Assembly (NCBI GenBank): GCA_032622095.1
Contig: CP136066.1
Span: forward strand, 199,226,978-199,290,977
Direction of reading: 5' to 3'
Length of the DNA: 64,000 bases
From: Siphonodentalium dalli
Lineage: Eukaryota; Mollusca; Scaphopoda; Gadilida; Siphonodentaliidae
The notes under the pieces are model-generated. The model had not been told where the DNA came from. It searched no databases and saw only the letters and a program-made list of their open reading frames with translations. This document shows positions 24,480 to 36,313 of the stretch, piece after piece. Positions within the stretch are counted from its first letter, which is position 1. Every line of letters begins with the position of its first letter. The position numbers were made by a program, and so were the translations under genes.

Positions 24480-26360
24480 TAACGAATTAAAGATCTTGTA
24501 TATCACATGAAAAAAACTAGAGCTTTATGTCTGTTTAACAACATCAAAAATCTTTAAATGAAGCTGAAAAATGAACGTAAAATGCATACATGCACGGCGT
24601 TGGATTAGACGCTTCATAACCGTATACGACAGTATTGCGCGCTCTGCCTTGCGACGAAACATATAGTTCCCCAATTTGCCTCTTTGGTTTTGTGTCTATT
24701 TTCGTTAGTGCAGGGAAGTTGGACAATACTTGAACTTTAACGAACAAAGCAATCATTTTTGCAATGCCTGGTATTGGTGTCAAGCGCAGCTTTTCTAAAT
24801 ACTATTAATTCGTGAGATAATTTACTTGGCGCGATGCCAAGTATCCCGGGAACCCACTAGTGAGAGATAAGACAATATGTGATGGATTTTTCAATGATAT
24901 TGTAGGGGTTTCATGTGAAATAGAACACTATAGCACTGTCAAGAAATTGAGTTTTTGAGATGGAACAAATTTACACATCCTATCATTCAAATTTGGTGTA
25001 TGTTAGACACGATATCTGGTGACTTTCTGACAAACAAACCCCGCACGATACCAATATCTCGTTTTCCCGCTAAAGTAGAGAAAGAACAGTTTAGTTCTGA
25101 CGCGACGCTTCCTATTGAACCATTGAGATATAGTGAATTCTATTAAACTGGATGATGATACTATACGTACAATATATACATTGATTACCGCAATATGGTG
25201 TTTGTTATGATAATTGGTATATGTCCGTATGTGCAGTTGGGTAAATGAATATGGCGACCCACTGGTGATTTTTTTCTGTGGCATCGGACACATATTATAT
25301 GTGTCCTCAGAATCTATGTCATCTGACATATCTACAGTCATACACTACATGTAGGTCAAATGACACACCTGCAAACAAGCCTGTGTCGGTCAAATAGGTC
25401 ACCTGATACATACACGTACTAAGAATGATCCAAATGTGTTTTTCTGAGTGTGTCATATGAACCTTTTGGTGCCAAATGTGTCGGTTTATTTCGGGGATTT
25501 GACAACATGTAATAGTATCAATTGTCCCCAAACCATAAAAGGTGAAAATAATTAATTTGAATAAAATTGAGTATCAAATATACTAAACTTGAGGTTTAGG
25601 ATATCTGATACCGGGGTAGTAATTTTGTTTAAAGAGATTCTTTCACTTGTTCTGGTTTGGGGGAAATTGATACAAGTCTATGTGGCCCAAGCCATGAATC
25701 AAACTGACACACTTGGTTTCAAGGAGGGTCAGACCTGTGACATGGGTATCACATCAGCAATCCAGACAGGAGCGTCCCCAATCCGATCACCTTGCTGCCA
25801 AAACTCAAATAGACTGCCTTTGGAATAGGCACATGTACACTGAAATTAACACGATGGGCATGTATGGGTTAAGTAAGCTATATAATTCAAGTTCATGTAG
25901 ATGTAGTTTATTAAAACTAACTAAATAAATATATATGTTTGTTATAAAATAGTATACATATTTATTCGAAATTTTGTTGAATACATAATTGAAGCCATTG
26001 TATTTTGATACATAGAGTATATACGGAATGTAAACAGACGACAAACTGGAAGTCAAAGATCACCTGACACTATTTCCGGTTATGGAACGAACGTTTAAGA
26101 TCACAATTTATAGAGTGGGTTTATTGAATGGAATAAGGGTAGGATTATGTAATACAAATAATTATCGAAGGAAATGATTCAGCCCTAGCGCGAACTTAAT
26201 ATGTCTCAGATGTCGAAATTTAACTATATTAACCCAAACAACAGACTACAATTCCACCGCACGAGCGCCGAATGCGGTCACATTACAGTCTGGTTGGAAT
26301 ACAGAATATTAACCCTCTCATGACGGGAGCTGCGCTGATGCAGCCTTAAATAACCTTTAC
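24480..26360. other. No gene recognised
   Basis: A 79-codon minus-strand frame (24783-24544) and others of similar length show no recognised domain. No repeat structure stood out. Confidence 0.45.
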
Positions 26361-26365
26361 CAATA

Positions 26366-26533
26366 CCAATGCATTTTCTTATATATGCGAGTCTCCCATA
26401 GGGATCCTCGCATATATACGAAAATGCACTGGCTTACAAGATCAATGTAAATATTGTTATGTCGATGCATTATCTTATATATGCAAGGTGCCCTTGGGGA
26501 GACTCGCATATATAAGAAAATACATTGGCACAG
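26366..26533. repeat. Two adjacent palindromes related to 13321-13785
   Basis: Palindrome 1 is CCAATGCATTTTCTTATATA to its complement around ATAGGGATCC. Palindrome 2 starts ATGCATTATCTTATATATGC and ends ATACATTGGCACAGGG. Together they look like a diverged, shortened copy of the nested-hairpin MITE. Confidence 0.75.
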
Positions 26534-26982
26534 GGTTTTCGCAAAAAGGGTTAAAGACGCTACGCGCTCCAGAGTTCACGATGTTCACGAGTTGACTCCA
26601 TTCATTCTATCGCCGCTATATATAGCTTATATAGACAACCCATGCAGTATGACGTCACATAACCCATTTTATCATCCCTGCTAGGTAGTATTGGTCAATT
26701 ATGGAATCCACACGCTGTGTGAGATTAGCAATTTATGATACTATTTTAGCTACGTGGCGAGGTCTACAAAATCGGCGTCGCTGTATACTAATTCCGACGA
26801 TCGACCAATTGGATCCATCGCTTTACAGCTAAATGTTGTGATTGGCTCACATGTGCTGACGTAATGCTTCTTGGAATTTAAGTAATGGGATTCACTGCTT
26901 AGATCAGACTCTGGAACGCGTTGTTTAATTAATAGTCTGTATTCCAATCAGTCTGGTCGCATACATGTATTATATGTATTGA

Positions 26983-27411
26983 CATGAATATGACCATGAG
27001 GTTGTTCAAATTAAATTCACGGAAGGTTTGAAGGACCATCTCGAGAAGGAATTCAGGGAAGCCAAGTTTACGTTCTGCAGCATCCCACCGAGAAAGGGTA
27101 GGGGCAAGAAAATGATGGACCACAATGCGACTGCGGAGAAAGTGAACTCATTCGTTAAAACGCTCTGTAAAGTGAAAAAGGACAAACTTTCTTTCATTGA
27201 CAACACAAGCAAGTATGTGAATGACGAAGGCTTTGTGATTCGCTCAAAGTTCAGATCTAATGAATCCTCAGGTCTTCACCTGAGCCCTGAGGGAAAGCAA
27301 GATCTTGCAGCTTCAATCGTGGGCGCAAGCACGGCGATTAGGCGCAAGCGTAATATGAGCAGCCAGTCATCCTCACCAGAGATGAAAAAGGCCGCTAAAA
27401 TTGACAATTGA
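26983..27411 (+). CDS. LINE ORF1 fragment with SGNH-hydrolase-like C-terminus
   Basis: 5'-truncated first frame of a non-LTR retrotransposon. The open frame begins after a stop at 26980-26982 with no convincing start codon. A region near the middle reads KLSFIDNTSKYVN, then SGLHLSPEGKQDLA. This D-x-x-H block with GLHLSPEG matches the SGNH/GDSL esterase-like domain found in ORF1 of CR1-group LINEs. A basic, serine-rich tail follows, and the frame ends in TGA at 27409-27411. The next frame continues in the same register directly after the stop. ORF1 products of this kind bind RNA or lipid esters and act with the ORF2 product in retrotransposition; that is family knowledge. Confidence 0.7.
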   Translation, partial: HEYDHEVVQIKFTEGLKDHLEKEFREAKFTFCSIPPRKGRGKKMMDHNATAEKVNSFVKTLCKVKKDKLSFIDNTSKYVNDEGFVIRSKFRSNESSGLHLSPEGKQDLAASIVGASTAIRRKRNMSSQSSSPEMKKAAKIDN

Positions 27412-28037
27412 TTGTATTTTGACAAATGTGTTCTAACATCAATGGTAGATGTACCGAATGCCACTGATATTAATCCCAATAACACGGTGCTTGAATCTAT
27501 ACCATCTCAGAAAATTGAGGGTATGGATCCAAACACAGACCGCGCTGCTGATATGCATGTTTGTTTTAACGATAATAATGCGGATACCGGTACACGTGCA
27601 TGTTCAATAGACCCACAAGAAATTTTCAACTGTGGTAATGAGCCATTTGACAAGTGTTTAGCCAATCAGAAACCTATTATAATTTACTCGAGCGATACTG
27701 ACAGCGCGGGCAAATTGACTGATCATGTAACCGTAAACCAATCAAAACAATGTAACGGGATAACTCACGAGAGTACAAGCAGAACGCAAGGCGCCTCTGA
27801 TTGCAATACCGTACTCCACGTGGACAGTGACTTGTCTAAACTATATCCGTGCGACAACAATCATGATATTGAACCGTTGGATCTTGATAATCTGAGCCCC
27901 GTCGTAAATGCGTTTAACATGCGACCCACTGATAGCCTGACTCGTCAACTGAAGATCTTAACTCTGAATGTATGTGGATTGGATAAAAGACTCCAATATC
28001 GCGAATTCACTGACATGTTAAACAAGAAAACTAAGAT
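27412..28037 (+). CDS. LINE ORF2 N-terminal fragment (start of endonuclease)
   Basis: In frame with ORF1 across a single TGA. The first 180 or so codons are acidic, low in known motifs and poorly conserved in such elements. The last part reads LKILTLNVCGL, then REFTDMLNK, the opening of an apurinic/apyrimidinic-type endonuclease domain. Homology appears to stop at about 28037, just where the fragment at 39263 would continue (EYDIACLSE). The same frame runs to a stop at 28059 in unrelated sequence. Whether the TGA is a true ORF boundary, a readthrough site or a mutation cannot be told from one copy. Confidence 0.7.
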
Positions 28038-28059
28038 GCATGCATCAGGTCACCCATGA

Positions 28060-29085
28060 ACTATTTAGCAATAGAATAATTCAGTTCGGTTGCGGTTTCA
28101 CAACGTTACAACTGACATACGATTACACAAGACACACCTTGAATGTGGAACTGTGTAAGAGTGAATATTAATGTTCTAAATCCCATGTTTCACCTTTAGT
28201 TGTGATTGGGGGGGGGGGGTGTCGTACTTTATTAACACGCAAGTAGTGTAATTAAGTACGGGTAATTAGAAGTAACAAATCGTTTAGTTTCTATCGTATC
28301 GACTGAAAGGGGTGAGCAGATTATTGGTGATGAATGTTCTCGTTAGCTGTCAATATAATATGCATATTTGCCCCGTTACGTTTATACACTGTAGCATTGG
28401 CGGGCCAGAGTGTGTTGACATGTTAATTGTTTGGTTCATTAATAACAGATCAGCGGGGATTTGTCGTGAAAACGTACACGTATACGTGGAAATATGCTAC
28501 GGTTACGGTTAAATTAATGGTTCTTCTATTACACCACCGTGTATACTCGGTTTAAATAGGTATATTATATAGGGATGTGTGCTCAATTTTGGTGTGGACC
28601 GATGATCGAAAAAACTAAATCGGAGGTAAATGTCGCAGGCCGGAGGACCATTTTTTCAATAATTTTTAAAGAAATTGAGCAGTTGCAACAGAAGCAGCAA
28701 AAAAGGGTGTACAATTGGCAAATGATGAGGGGCGGTGTGACGTGTAACTAGGATTGAAATTAGATATGCAATTTGGAGATTATTGGATGAGGGATGTTAT
28801 ATTAATTATATAAAAGGGACGAGAGGGTTTAGTTGTCGAAAATATTTGTTCCAAACACCGTAAACAGATCAATATTAAAACGCATACATTTTGGTTCAAA
28901 TATACGATCACTATCCCTTAAAGGAATACGGTCCTGAAAAAAACAATATTATTTTCTTTCAATATACCGATAATATATATATATAATGTCCATTGGGCGC
29001 ATATAATCTAATATTCGGCCGCCAATCGTTATTTTTATAATGATTCAAAAAAATTCCGAAGTTAGCCGAAGATTTTGTTGTAGAC
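28060..29085. other. No gene seen
   Basis: AT-rich sequence with a G run near 28208. No exon or repeat recognised. First part of the DNA that separates the two LINE pieces. Confidence 0.5.
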
Positions 29086-29089
29086 GAAG

Positions 29090-29165
29090 TCACGTGATCA
29101 TCAGCCCGATCACGTGATTGTCACATGTAAACAGAAGCATAGCACGTGATCGATCACGTGGTAAC
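29090..29165. promoter_or_regulatory. Cluster of CACGTG E-boxes
   Basis: Four CACGTG cores within about 75 bp, in the contexts GTCACGTGATC, ATCACGTGATT, GCACGTGATC and ATCACGTGG. A CpG-rich stretch follows (ACGCGACGG, GTCGATCGCGG, TTGTCGCGTT; to about 29290). CACGTG is the site of bHLH-ZIP factors such as MYC/MAX, USF and TFE. No gene start was recognised next to it, so a regulatory role is only inferred. Confidence 0.35.
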
Positions 29166-29570
29166 TCATTGACAACGCATAGATACGCGACGGCGGTATT
29201 TTAAGTTTGCATGCAGTCGATCGCGGCCTTTGACGATTGTCGCGTTATCACACTGCGAATGCAAAACTTCGCCGAAACATCGCCTTTCTCGTAATTAAAT
29301 GTCGATCTTTATCGTGTTATTATTACTATTATTATATGTATCGCGATGTGTTGTTACTATAGAGCCATGCCCGTATATTATTCAGTTTTGCGCGCATTTA
29401 TCTATATAAACGGGTGCTCGTGTTTATATATATTTTTCGTTACCGGAATAGTCCAAGTTATATTATATATGCATATCAAGATTGCATATATACGCGAAGA
29501 CTTGCACAGTTATTAGGCAATTATCATCTCGTAAACATTCCAATTTCCAGATGCCATTAGTCGTGTGTCA

Positions 29571-31264
29571 ATAAAGAGCGTTTCGTTTTAATTATCGTAA
29601 CGTGGTAAAACAACACACAATTGGTTTATTGCTGTCGGATTTAATCAATTATAATCAAGTCATTCATTACCAATATGATATGTTCATTTTTCCTTGGTTA
29701 TGAATCATGTAATTATTTGGGCAATATGGTGTTTATATATATTTCGGAATATTGCTTCCCCCACCCCAAAACAATCTAGCCGACTGTCACTGATGGAAAT
29801 TCACTACATCTATGCATCGTTATTGACCTATTAAATTAGCACTCTAGCGATGCGGTCTATTGAATATCCAGGTCATAAATCGACCTCTATGTGGCAATTA
29901 CGCATACCAATAGGGTTATAAACATCCAATCATATATATATAACACTTTTTGAAGGAGGGATAATAATCCGGTTTAATATGGAATCACATATTCAAGTGC
30001 TCTTTATTCGCAATATATCGTAATAGTGAACGCTCTTTATTGTGTCAAGGTAAAGGGACTCGACTTAGAACAGTTGTCATCGTGATTTGTTTTACTGATT
30101 ACACCAATACAGGTCAATACATGTACACGAACTTCCGATATGCATGCTTTATATATCCTTCCAAGTCATAGCAATTTCCGCTTTATTAAACTCTTTTTAT
30201 TCGTACCATATTAGGAAAACTCTTAACATGGAACGCTCTTTATGGATCCATGGTGAAGGAAATGGGGAATCGACTAAGAATAGTTGTTATCGTGATGTAT
30301 TCAACATACTCTCCACTTTAACTGCAATTGTATGTATTCGTAACCATGACTGACTTGTCAAATTAAACGCTCTTTATTTGGTATATGTAATCGGTTTCTG
30401 ATGATTGCGCAACGGGTTTCCCACAGAAATCCCGCCAAATGGCACGTAAACGAACATCGTTTGGAAATGAATACAGCATTATACCTAACGGAGAGTCACT
30501 AGACCGACCACAGCCGAAAACACTGCATTTATATGGCAATGTTACGAATGAATGATTGTAAATACGGGACACTCGGGGCATATATACAGAAAATTAAAAC
30601 AACATCGTGAACACGCGCCCGAATAGAGTTCACATGCCTGCTCATGTTTTTATAAGCTTTATTTTTGACACGAAAGTGTTACCTACCCCGCTCAATCGGC
30701 CTTCTATAGTTTTGTTGTCAAAACAATAACTTTCCAATCAGCGCTTAAGACAAATCACAAGTGAATATAACTCACCGCGCGATGACAATTAACCATGTGT
30801 ACACAATACTATTGATATGCCCCGCAGTAATTCCATCACGCTCACGAGCTGATGTCTATTCCGGATTTTCCATCGTCATATAGGTAGACACAAATAACTC
30901 CGATTCCGTGTTTTTAATTAGTTTACCTCGCTTGACGTCATGCGAGGTTTTGCGACGGAGATAGCCGACAACCGGTGGCGGTGTTATTTATTTATTTCTC
31001 GGCTTAATTATTACGCGATTTTTATGGGACTTGGATTATTGTGATCACAATAGGGGTGGCTTTCCGATAGAGTTTTGTTGTTTCATGAGCACTGTAATCC
31101 CTTAAACATCATGCTTACATAAAGACCTACTAAATTTTACCTAAACAAGAGTCTGATTGTGTTATAGAAGGCAGCATAATGCTACTGGCTAATCACACAC
31201 AAATGGTATAAACGCTCTTTATTATTTCCAAATAAGGAATTGAGCAACAAAGAACGCTCTTTAT
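29571..31264. repeat. Repeated AACGCTCTTTAT motif in a degenerate tandem array
   Basis: The 11-mer AACGCTCTTTA occurs on the plus strand at about 30029, 30232, 30366, 31211 and 31253 and reversed at 29571, with a degenerate copy near 29998. The motifs at 30029 and 30232 each head a similar stretch of about 200 bp (sharing CGACT, AGAA-AGTTGT and ATCGTGAT), so part of this is a decayed tandem repeat. Two reversed copies also occur at about 54282 and 54324. Confidence 0.75.
30363..30581 (-). pseudogene. THAP zinc-finger-like fragment
   Basis: A 72-codon frame whose middle matches the first half of a THAP domain, the C2CH DNA-binding finger of THAP proteins and P-element transposases. It reads KCSVFGCGRSS, then LYSFPNDVRLRAIWRDFCGK, giving the first Cys pair, the Y-x-F-P turn and the invariant Trp. 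The second half (Cys and Cys/His zinc ligands, AVPTIF-like block) is absent; the frame stops at TAA inside an AACGCTCTTTA motif. No clear donor follows. It may be a decayed transposase exon or a host THAP gene remnant. Confidence 0.5.
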
Positions 31265-31860
31265 GTTTACCATCATAATATAAAGAAACACCAGGAAAGT
31301 AACTTTTTTATGCTTTGTTTACATAACAGTCGGCAAATTTACGACTATAACATAATGTTTATGAGATATTTCTCATTTGTATATTAACAAAGTCTGTCTA
31401 TATTTGAATATTATTTCGTTTGTAGCGGTGGAAATATGTTCACATGATACCCACCAAGGCCTTCATACCTTTAAGGTATACTACAACTGTTTTTCTTTTC
31501 AATAGCAGAATACAGAATGCTATTAAGAAGTGACACAAAACACAGAACATTTGTTTTAATTATAAGTATTAAGAAGTGAGAGATATGTGAGTCAAGGAAA
31601 CCAGTAACGAAAGGCAATATTAACATGATTTGTCAGAGAATAATTGTTTACGTTCCAATGAATATGTACTGGAAACAAACTGTCTGTACCAGACTTTCAT
31701 AAACACAAATTATGTATTAATGATCATTAATGGTGTAACGACATATTTCGTTCTTTAATGTCTCAAATGAAAGTGTCAATGACACTGTAGCTCAACTTTG
31801 AGAAGAAGTTAAATTTGTGTGATGAGCAATGAATGGAAAGATTTAGAATTGAATTTGGAA

Positions 31861-33125
31861 ATCCAAGATGGCCGCTGGCAGCCATGTTTTTTTGTCGGAA
31901 TGTCCCCAAAATGACTCATTCTCATCTACATTCCAATTTCAACAGCCATGAAAAAATTCATGATGATCAGACTAAAGGTACGACCTGTAGCCCGTGCTAA
32001 ATGATTTAGTCATACAAAGAGTAAAATCCAAGATGGCTGCTGGCAGCCATGTTTTTTGGCCGAATGACCCCAAAATGACTCGTTCCCATCTACATGTCAT
32101 TATTAACATTCTTGACAAATTTTATGATGATCAGACTAAAAGTACGACCTGTAGCCTGTGATAAAGAATTTAGTCATACAAAGATTAAAATCCAAGATGG
32201 CTGCTGGCGGCCATGTTTTTGGGTCAAATGATCCCAAAATGACTCGTTCCCATCTACATGTCATTATTAACATTCTTGACAAATTTTATGATGATCAGAC
32301 TGAAAGTACGACCTGTAGCCCGTGCTAAAGAATTTAGTCATACAAAGAGTAAAATCCAAGATGGCTGCTGGCGGCCATGTTTTTGGGTCAAATCATCCCA
32401 AAATGACTCGTTCCCATCTGCATGTCATTATTAACATTCTTGACAATTTTTATGATGATCAGACTGAAAGTACGACCTGAAGCCCGTGCTAAAGAATTTA
32501 GTCATACAAAGAGTAAAATCCAAGATGGCTGCTGGCGGCCATGTTTTTTGGCCGAATAACCCCAAAATTACTCGTTCCCATCTACATGTCAATATTATCA
32601 TCCATGACAAATTTCATGATGATCAGACAAACAGTACGACCTGTGGCCCGTGCTAATGGATTAAATTTTGAAATCCAAGATGGCCACTGGCGGCCATGTT
32701 TTTTGTCCGAATGACCCCAAAAATGACTCGTTCCCATCTACATTCCAATTTTAACAGCCATGACAAATTTTATGATGATCAGACTAAAGTTAAGACCTGT
32801 AGCCCGTGCTAAAGATTTAGTCATATAAAGACTAAAATCCAAAATGGCTGCTGCGGCCATGTTTTTTGGCCGAATGACCCCAAAAGGACTCGTTCCCATC
32901 TACATGTCATTATTAACATTCTTGACAAATTTCATGATGATCAGACAAACATTACGAACTGTAGCCCGTGCTAATGGATTGAATTTTGAAATCCAAGATG
33001 GCCACTGGCGGCCATGTTTTTTTTCCGAATGATCCCAAAATTAATAATCTGGTCTAAATGTTGATGTCAACAGCTATGACAAATTTCATAATGATCCGAC
33101 CAAAGGTACGACCTGTAGCCTGCAT
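31861..33125. repeat. About 164-bp tandem array, 8 units
   Basis: Units start with ATCCAAGATGGC or a close variant at 31861, 32026, 32190, 32354, 32518, 32673, 32837 and 32991. Spacing is 164-165 bp except for two shorter units of 154-155 bp. Every unit carries AAGATGGC (once AAAATGGC) followed closely by GCGGCCATGTT or GGCAGCCATGTT. Further conserved blocks are GACTCGTTCCCATCTACAT, ATGATGATCAGAC and TACGACCTGTAGCC. No coding function seen. Confidence 0.97.
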
Positions 33126-33227
33126 TGTTGACGCCTTACGTACACACATACACACGGACGACAAAGCCATGGCAATAGCTCAAACTTTACAATTTAACGA
33201 CATTTTCGGTCTTTAACAGTTTAATAG

Positions 33228-33450
33228 GGGCCCCCGGTGGTCCAGTCGGTAGAGTGCCAGGTGGATTACGTCGTCCCAGGCCGTCCAGCGCTGACGAAGC
33301 TGGTTCTAACCACCATAGGGAGGGTGACCGGAATCGTGTATCTGGGCAAGTTTGTCAATTGCTTTCCGGGGGTCCATGGTTTCTACAACGTCGTGTGTGG
33401 CCTAGCGGCTAGAATGACGATAAACCCTAATAAACAACAGCAACAACAAT
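33228..33450 (+). mobile_element. tRNA-related SINE
   Basis: The head GGGCCCCCGGTGGTCCAGTC continues GGTAGAGTGCC and resembles a tRNA 5' half with a box A (TGGTCCAGTCGG). A weak box B, GGTTCTAACC, lies about 60 bp downstream. A second box-A-like stretch, TGGCCTAGCGGCTAGAATG, follows, and the element ends in a CAA-rich tail (AACAACAGCAACAACAA). This layout fits a Pol III SINE. Target duplications were not identified. Confidence 0.65.
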
Positions 33451-33454
33451 TAAT

Positions 33455-33640
33455 AGTTTAATGACATTTTTCGGTCTTTATAATATCTCAAGATATAGGC
33501 GGTATTTGGATCTCTAGTTTAACGACATTTTTCGGTCTTTATAGTTTAACGACATTTTTCGGTCTTTAATATCTCAAGATAGAGGGGCCCTTAGGGGGTA
33601 TTTGGATCTCTAGTTTAACGACATTTTTCGGTCTTTGATA
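33455..33640. repeat. Tandem repeat with GACATTTTTCGGTCTTT
   Basis: TTTAA(C/T)GACATTTTTCGG recurs four times, with ATCTCAAGATA and TATTTGGATCTCTAG between copies in two of them. A related copy without the tandem context lies just before the SINE near 33195. Confidence 0.85.
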
Positions 33641-33734
33641 GCAAAATGGAAGAAGTACATATTTGGAAGATGTGGTGGCCCTAAAAAGGAAAGTTGTTTG
33701 GTGGTCTTGAAATGCAGTTTTTCTTAACAGTCTT

Positions 33735-34140
33735 CCTTGATTAAAGTGATGTGAAACACTCCGGCAGACACCGGGCAGAGTGATCAAATAAATAGAAATT
33801 AAGAATAATCTTTCTCAAAGTAGTTATTTGTTACGAATATTAATCCAAATGGATGTTACACAACGTCATTCTTATATATTAGTTAAATGCAATGACTCTC
33901 GATGGCAAAATGATTTTTGTTTAATTACAGCCGATAGTTGCGCCCCGAATCGAGATGTAAATATTTACAATTTGGAGTAGTTCAGACGATGTTCTATATG
34001 AAGTGGTGTGGTAGATCTTTTTGGAAATTTTCAGTGATGTTAGTAGAATGATAACATTCCCCACGTTGGAAAAGTGCCTGAGCACTAACTTATCAATTTC
34101 TCGCTCCCGACAAATTCCATAATATGTCTTTAAACATATA
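33735..34140. repeat. Dispersed repeat family B, copy 2 (inverted)
   Basis: Reverse-orientation relative of 23105-23490, sharing AAGTGATGTGAAACACTCC, TCAAAGTAGTTATTTGTTAC and GTAAATATTTACA. The relation covers about 400 bp with many substitutions, so the copies are old. Confidence 0.8.
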
Positions 34141-34359
34141 TATAAATCTCCGAAAAAAAAAATTCTAAAGCATTAAACGATTTGCTATATTTCCACTAGG
34201 GCATATATTTCATCTGATTTTGCGAGAATCCATATATACTTTTTCATGAGAATCCAGGGTAATTTGCGAGAATCTAGATTTGAATTCTCGCCGAAATATA
34301 AGCCCAGATTTCACTCTGAAGTGTGCCTAAATGGCATAAATTGTACCTTGGTTCCCATG

Positions 34360-35075
34360 TTCGCTATAAACTAGCTTGAAATTCCCAAACCAATGAATTT
34401 TTTTTCTTCAGAAAATTTACATTTTTATGATTCGCGACATAAATTGTCACCAATAAAAACAAATTTGATTCATCGTGGAAGTTAGTCGGTGACTATAAAT
34501 AATGTCACCATTCAACTGAATGTTGTTGAATTCTATTGAGATGTGGAGCAGACAATATATTGGGAGGCTCGGAGGCTCCATAGCATGAGGCCCCCACCCC
34601 CCTTTTTCGTATGCCGTATTCCATGCCCTGTTATGAGGTACGCGGTATTTCCGGCCCCTCTGTTAGGAGGTATTCGGTATTCCAAAAATACCGGTATTCG
34701 TACGCCGACCTTCCAAAAAATGAAGTTTTCATATATTTTTATGTATTCCATATGGTATTCCGTATTCCAACTTCTGTGGTATTCGTCTTCCATGGGGGTG
34801 GGGGTGGGGGCCTCTAGCATCTGCTCCTCAATCCTTACCAGATGTCAGTAAAAGTTTCCCATTTCATTATTTCAGTTCTTTAGCAATCTTAATCATTATT
34901 TGTAATGGCCTGACCATGCTCAATACTAGCTTGAAATTGGCGAAACAATGAATTTTTTTTCTTCAGAAAATTAACATTTTTATGACTCGCGACATAATTG
35001 TCATCAATAAAAACAAATTTTATTCATCGTGGAAGTTAGTCGGTGACTATAAATAATGTCACCATTCAACTGAAT
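34360..35075. repeat. Direct repeat of about 180 bp flanking a foldback
   Basis: The segments at about 34365-34535 and 34925-35090 both contain CTAGCTTGAAATT, CATCGTGGAAGTTAGTCGG and CACCATTCAACTGAATG. They are separated by the foldback at 34543-34830. A third shorter piece follows near 35260. Confidence 0.85.
34543..34830. mobile_element. Foldback with G/C-rich arms
   Basis: The outer pair GGAGCAGA/TCTGCTCC and the inner pair GAGGCCCCCACCCC and GGGTGGGGGCCTC enclose a core of repeated GTATTCC/GGTATT words. No coding content. Confidence 0.75.
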
Positions 35076-35099
35076 GTTGTTGAGCATATTTCAACCAAT

Positions 35100-36310
35100 T
35101 TTGGAAGTTTAAATGAATATTTTCTTCACACTCAAAGTCAATTGACAAATTTCAGGATTTTAGCCTGCTTCGTTGGGACCAAATATTTGTTGTGCACACT
35201 GAAGGAACGTCTACCATCACTCGATAGGCCAGATTATGCCCTGACCATGCTATAAAGTATTAAACTAGCTTGAAATTGGCAAAACTATGAATTTTTTTGG
35301 TTGAACAAATTTACATGGGAATCTCCATAGAAAACGGTTATATTTCGATAAAAACGAAAGTAATGCGAAATGAAAGTCGGCACTGGCCAGAATTGTGCAG
35401 AATAACATATGAGTCAAGTTATATGCGAATATTTGACCTCATTCGATTAAATAGTCTCGTATTTAAGGAATCAATGCCAATGGCGCTCGGACATGTGGAA
35501 ATTTTTTCCGTCGCACTCGCAGACTGTAAGGCGGAATTGTGAAATGTAAATACGCATTACCTTTTGTGAGAATAACACAAGCGCAGACTTTATCAAAGTA
35601 ATGCAATACACAACAACAAATAGGATAAAACGGATATAAACACGGTATAAGTGAGAATAAACGTGGAAACAGTTGACAACATTTGTTCGGTTATTCGGCA
35701 AAACCGAAGGTATAGATTTATGGTCACTAACAAGAAATTCAATTAATTGAGGAAAAACACCCACTGTCCTAAGTGGTATTGATAAGCTGTTGGGGGGGGG
35801 GGGGGGGGAGAGATATTAATTGTGCTAAAGTGCAATGGGAAGTAATTGCGGTTAAGGGTAATAAGAAATGTCTTATTGCATTCTCATTGGGCTTAATCAT
35901 AATTAGAGATTCCTTAAGTTATTGCGGTTAATCGAAATTGTCTATTAAATGTCAATTTTGATTCCCATAGAGATCATCAATGATGTCTATGCGCAGGGTC
36001 GACGTGCCAATCTTCTCTATTTGGATTCCAATTGTTGGCTCATTAAATATGCACATATGCTTAAGATACAGTCGTGCACGAAGCGAGCTCCCGTAAGTCG
36101 GGTTTTGGGTCCCATGCAGTTAATGAAAATATCATTGAAATAATCAGTTTCCCCCAATAAACAACCATATATTCAATAAACATGTTTTGGAGCAGAATTA
36201 GGCAGTCCATATTGGACGCCATCATGGAATTTTTAATTTTTTTTTTAATTTTCACACATATTTATTAGTTATGTGGATGGAGTTCTCATTAAACCTCACA
36301 TCCTTAAATT
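35100..36310. other. No gene seen
   Basis: Short frames only. Contains a G run of about 18 near 35791. Confidence 0.5.
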
Positions 36311-36313
36311 GGT

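Noticed and set aside
33228-33300. A functional tRNA gene
   Set aside because: Box B is degenerate, no cloverleaf could be drawn with confidence and a CAA-rich tail follows, so a SINE is the better call.
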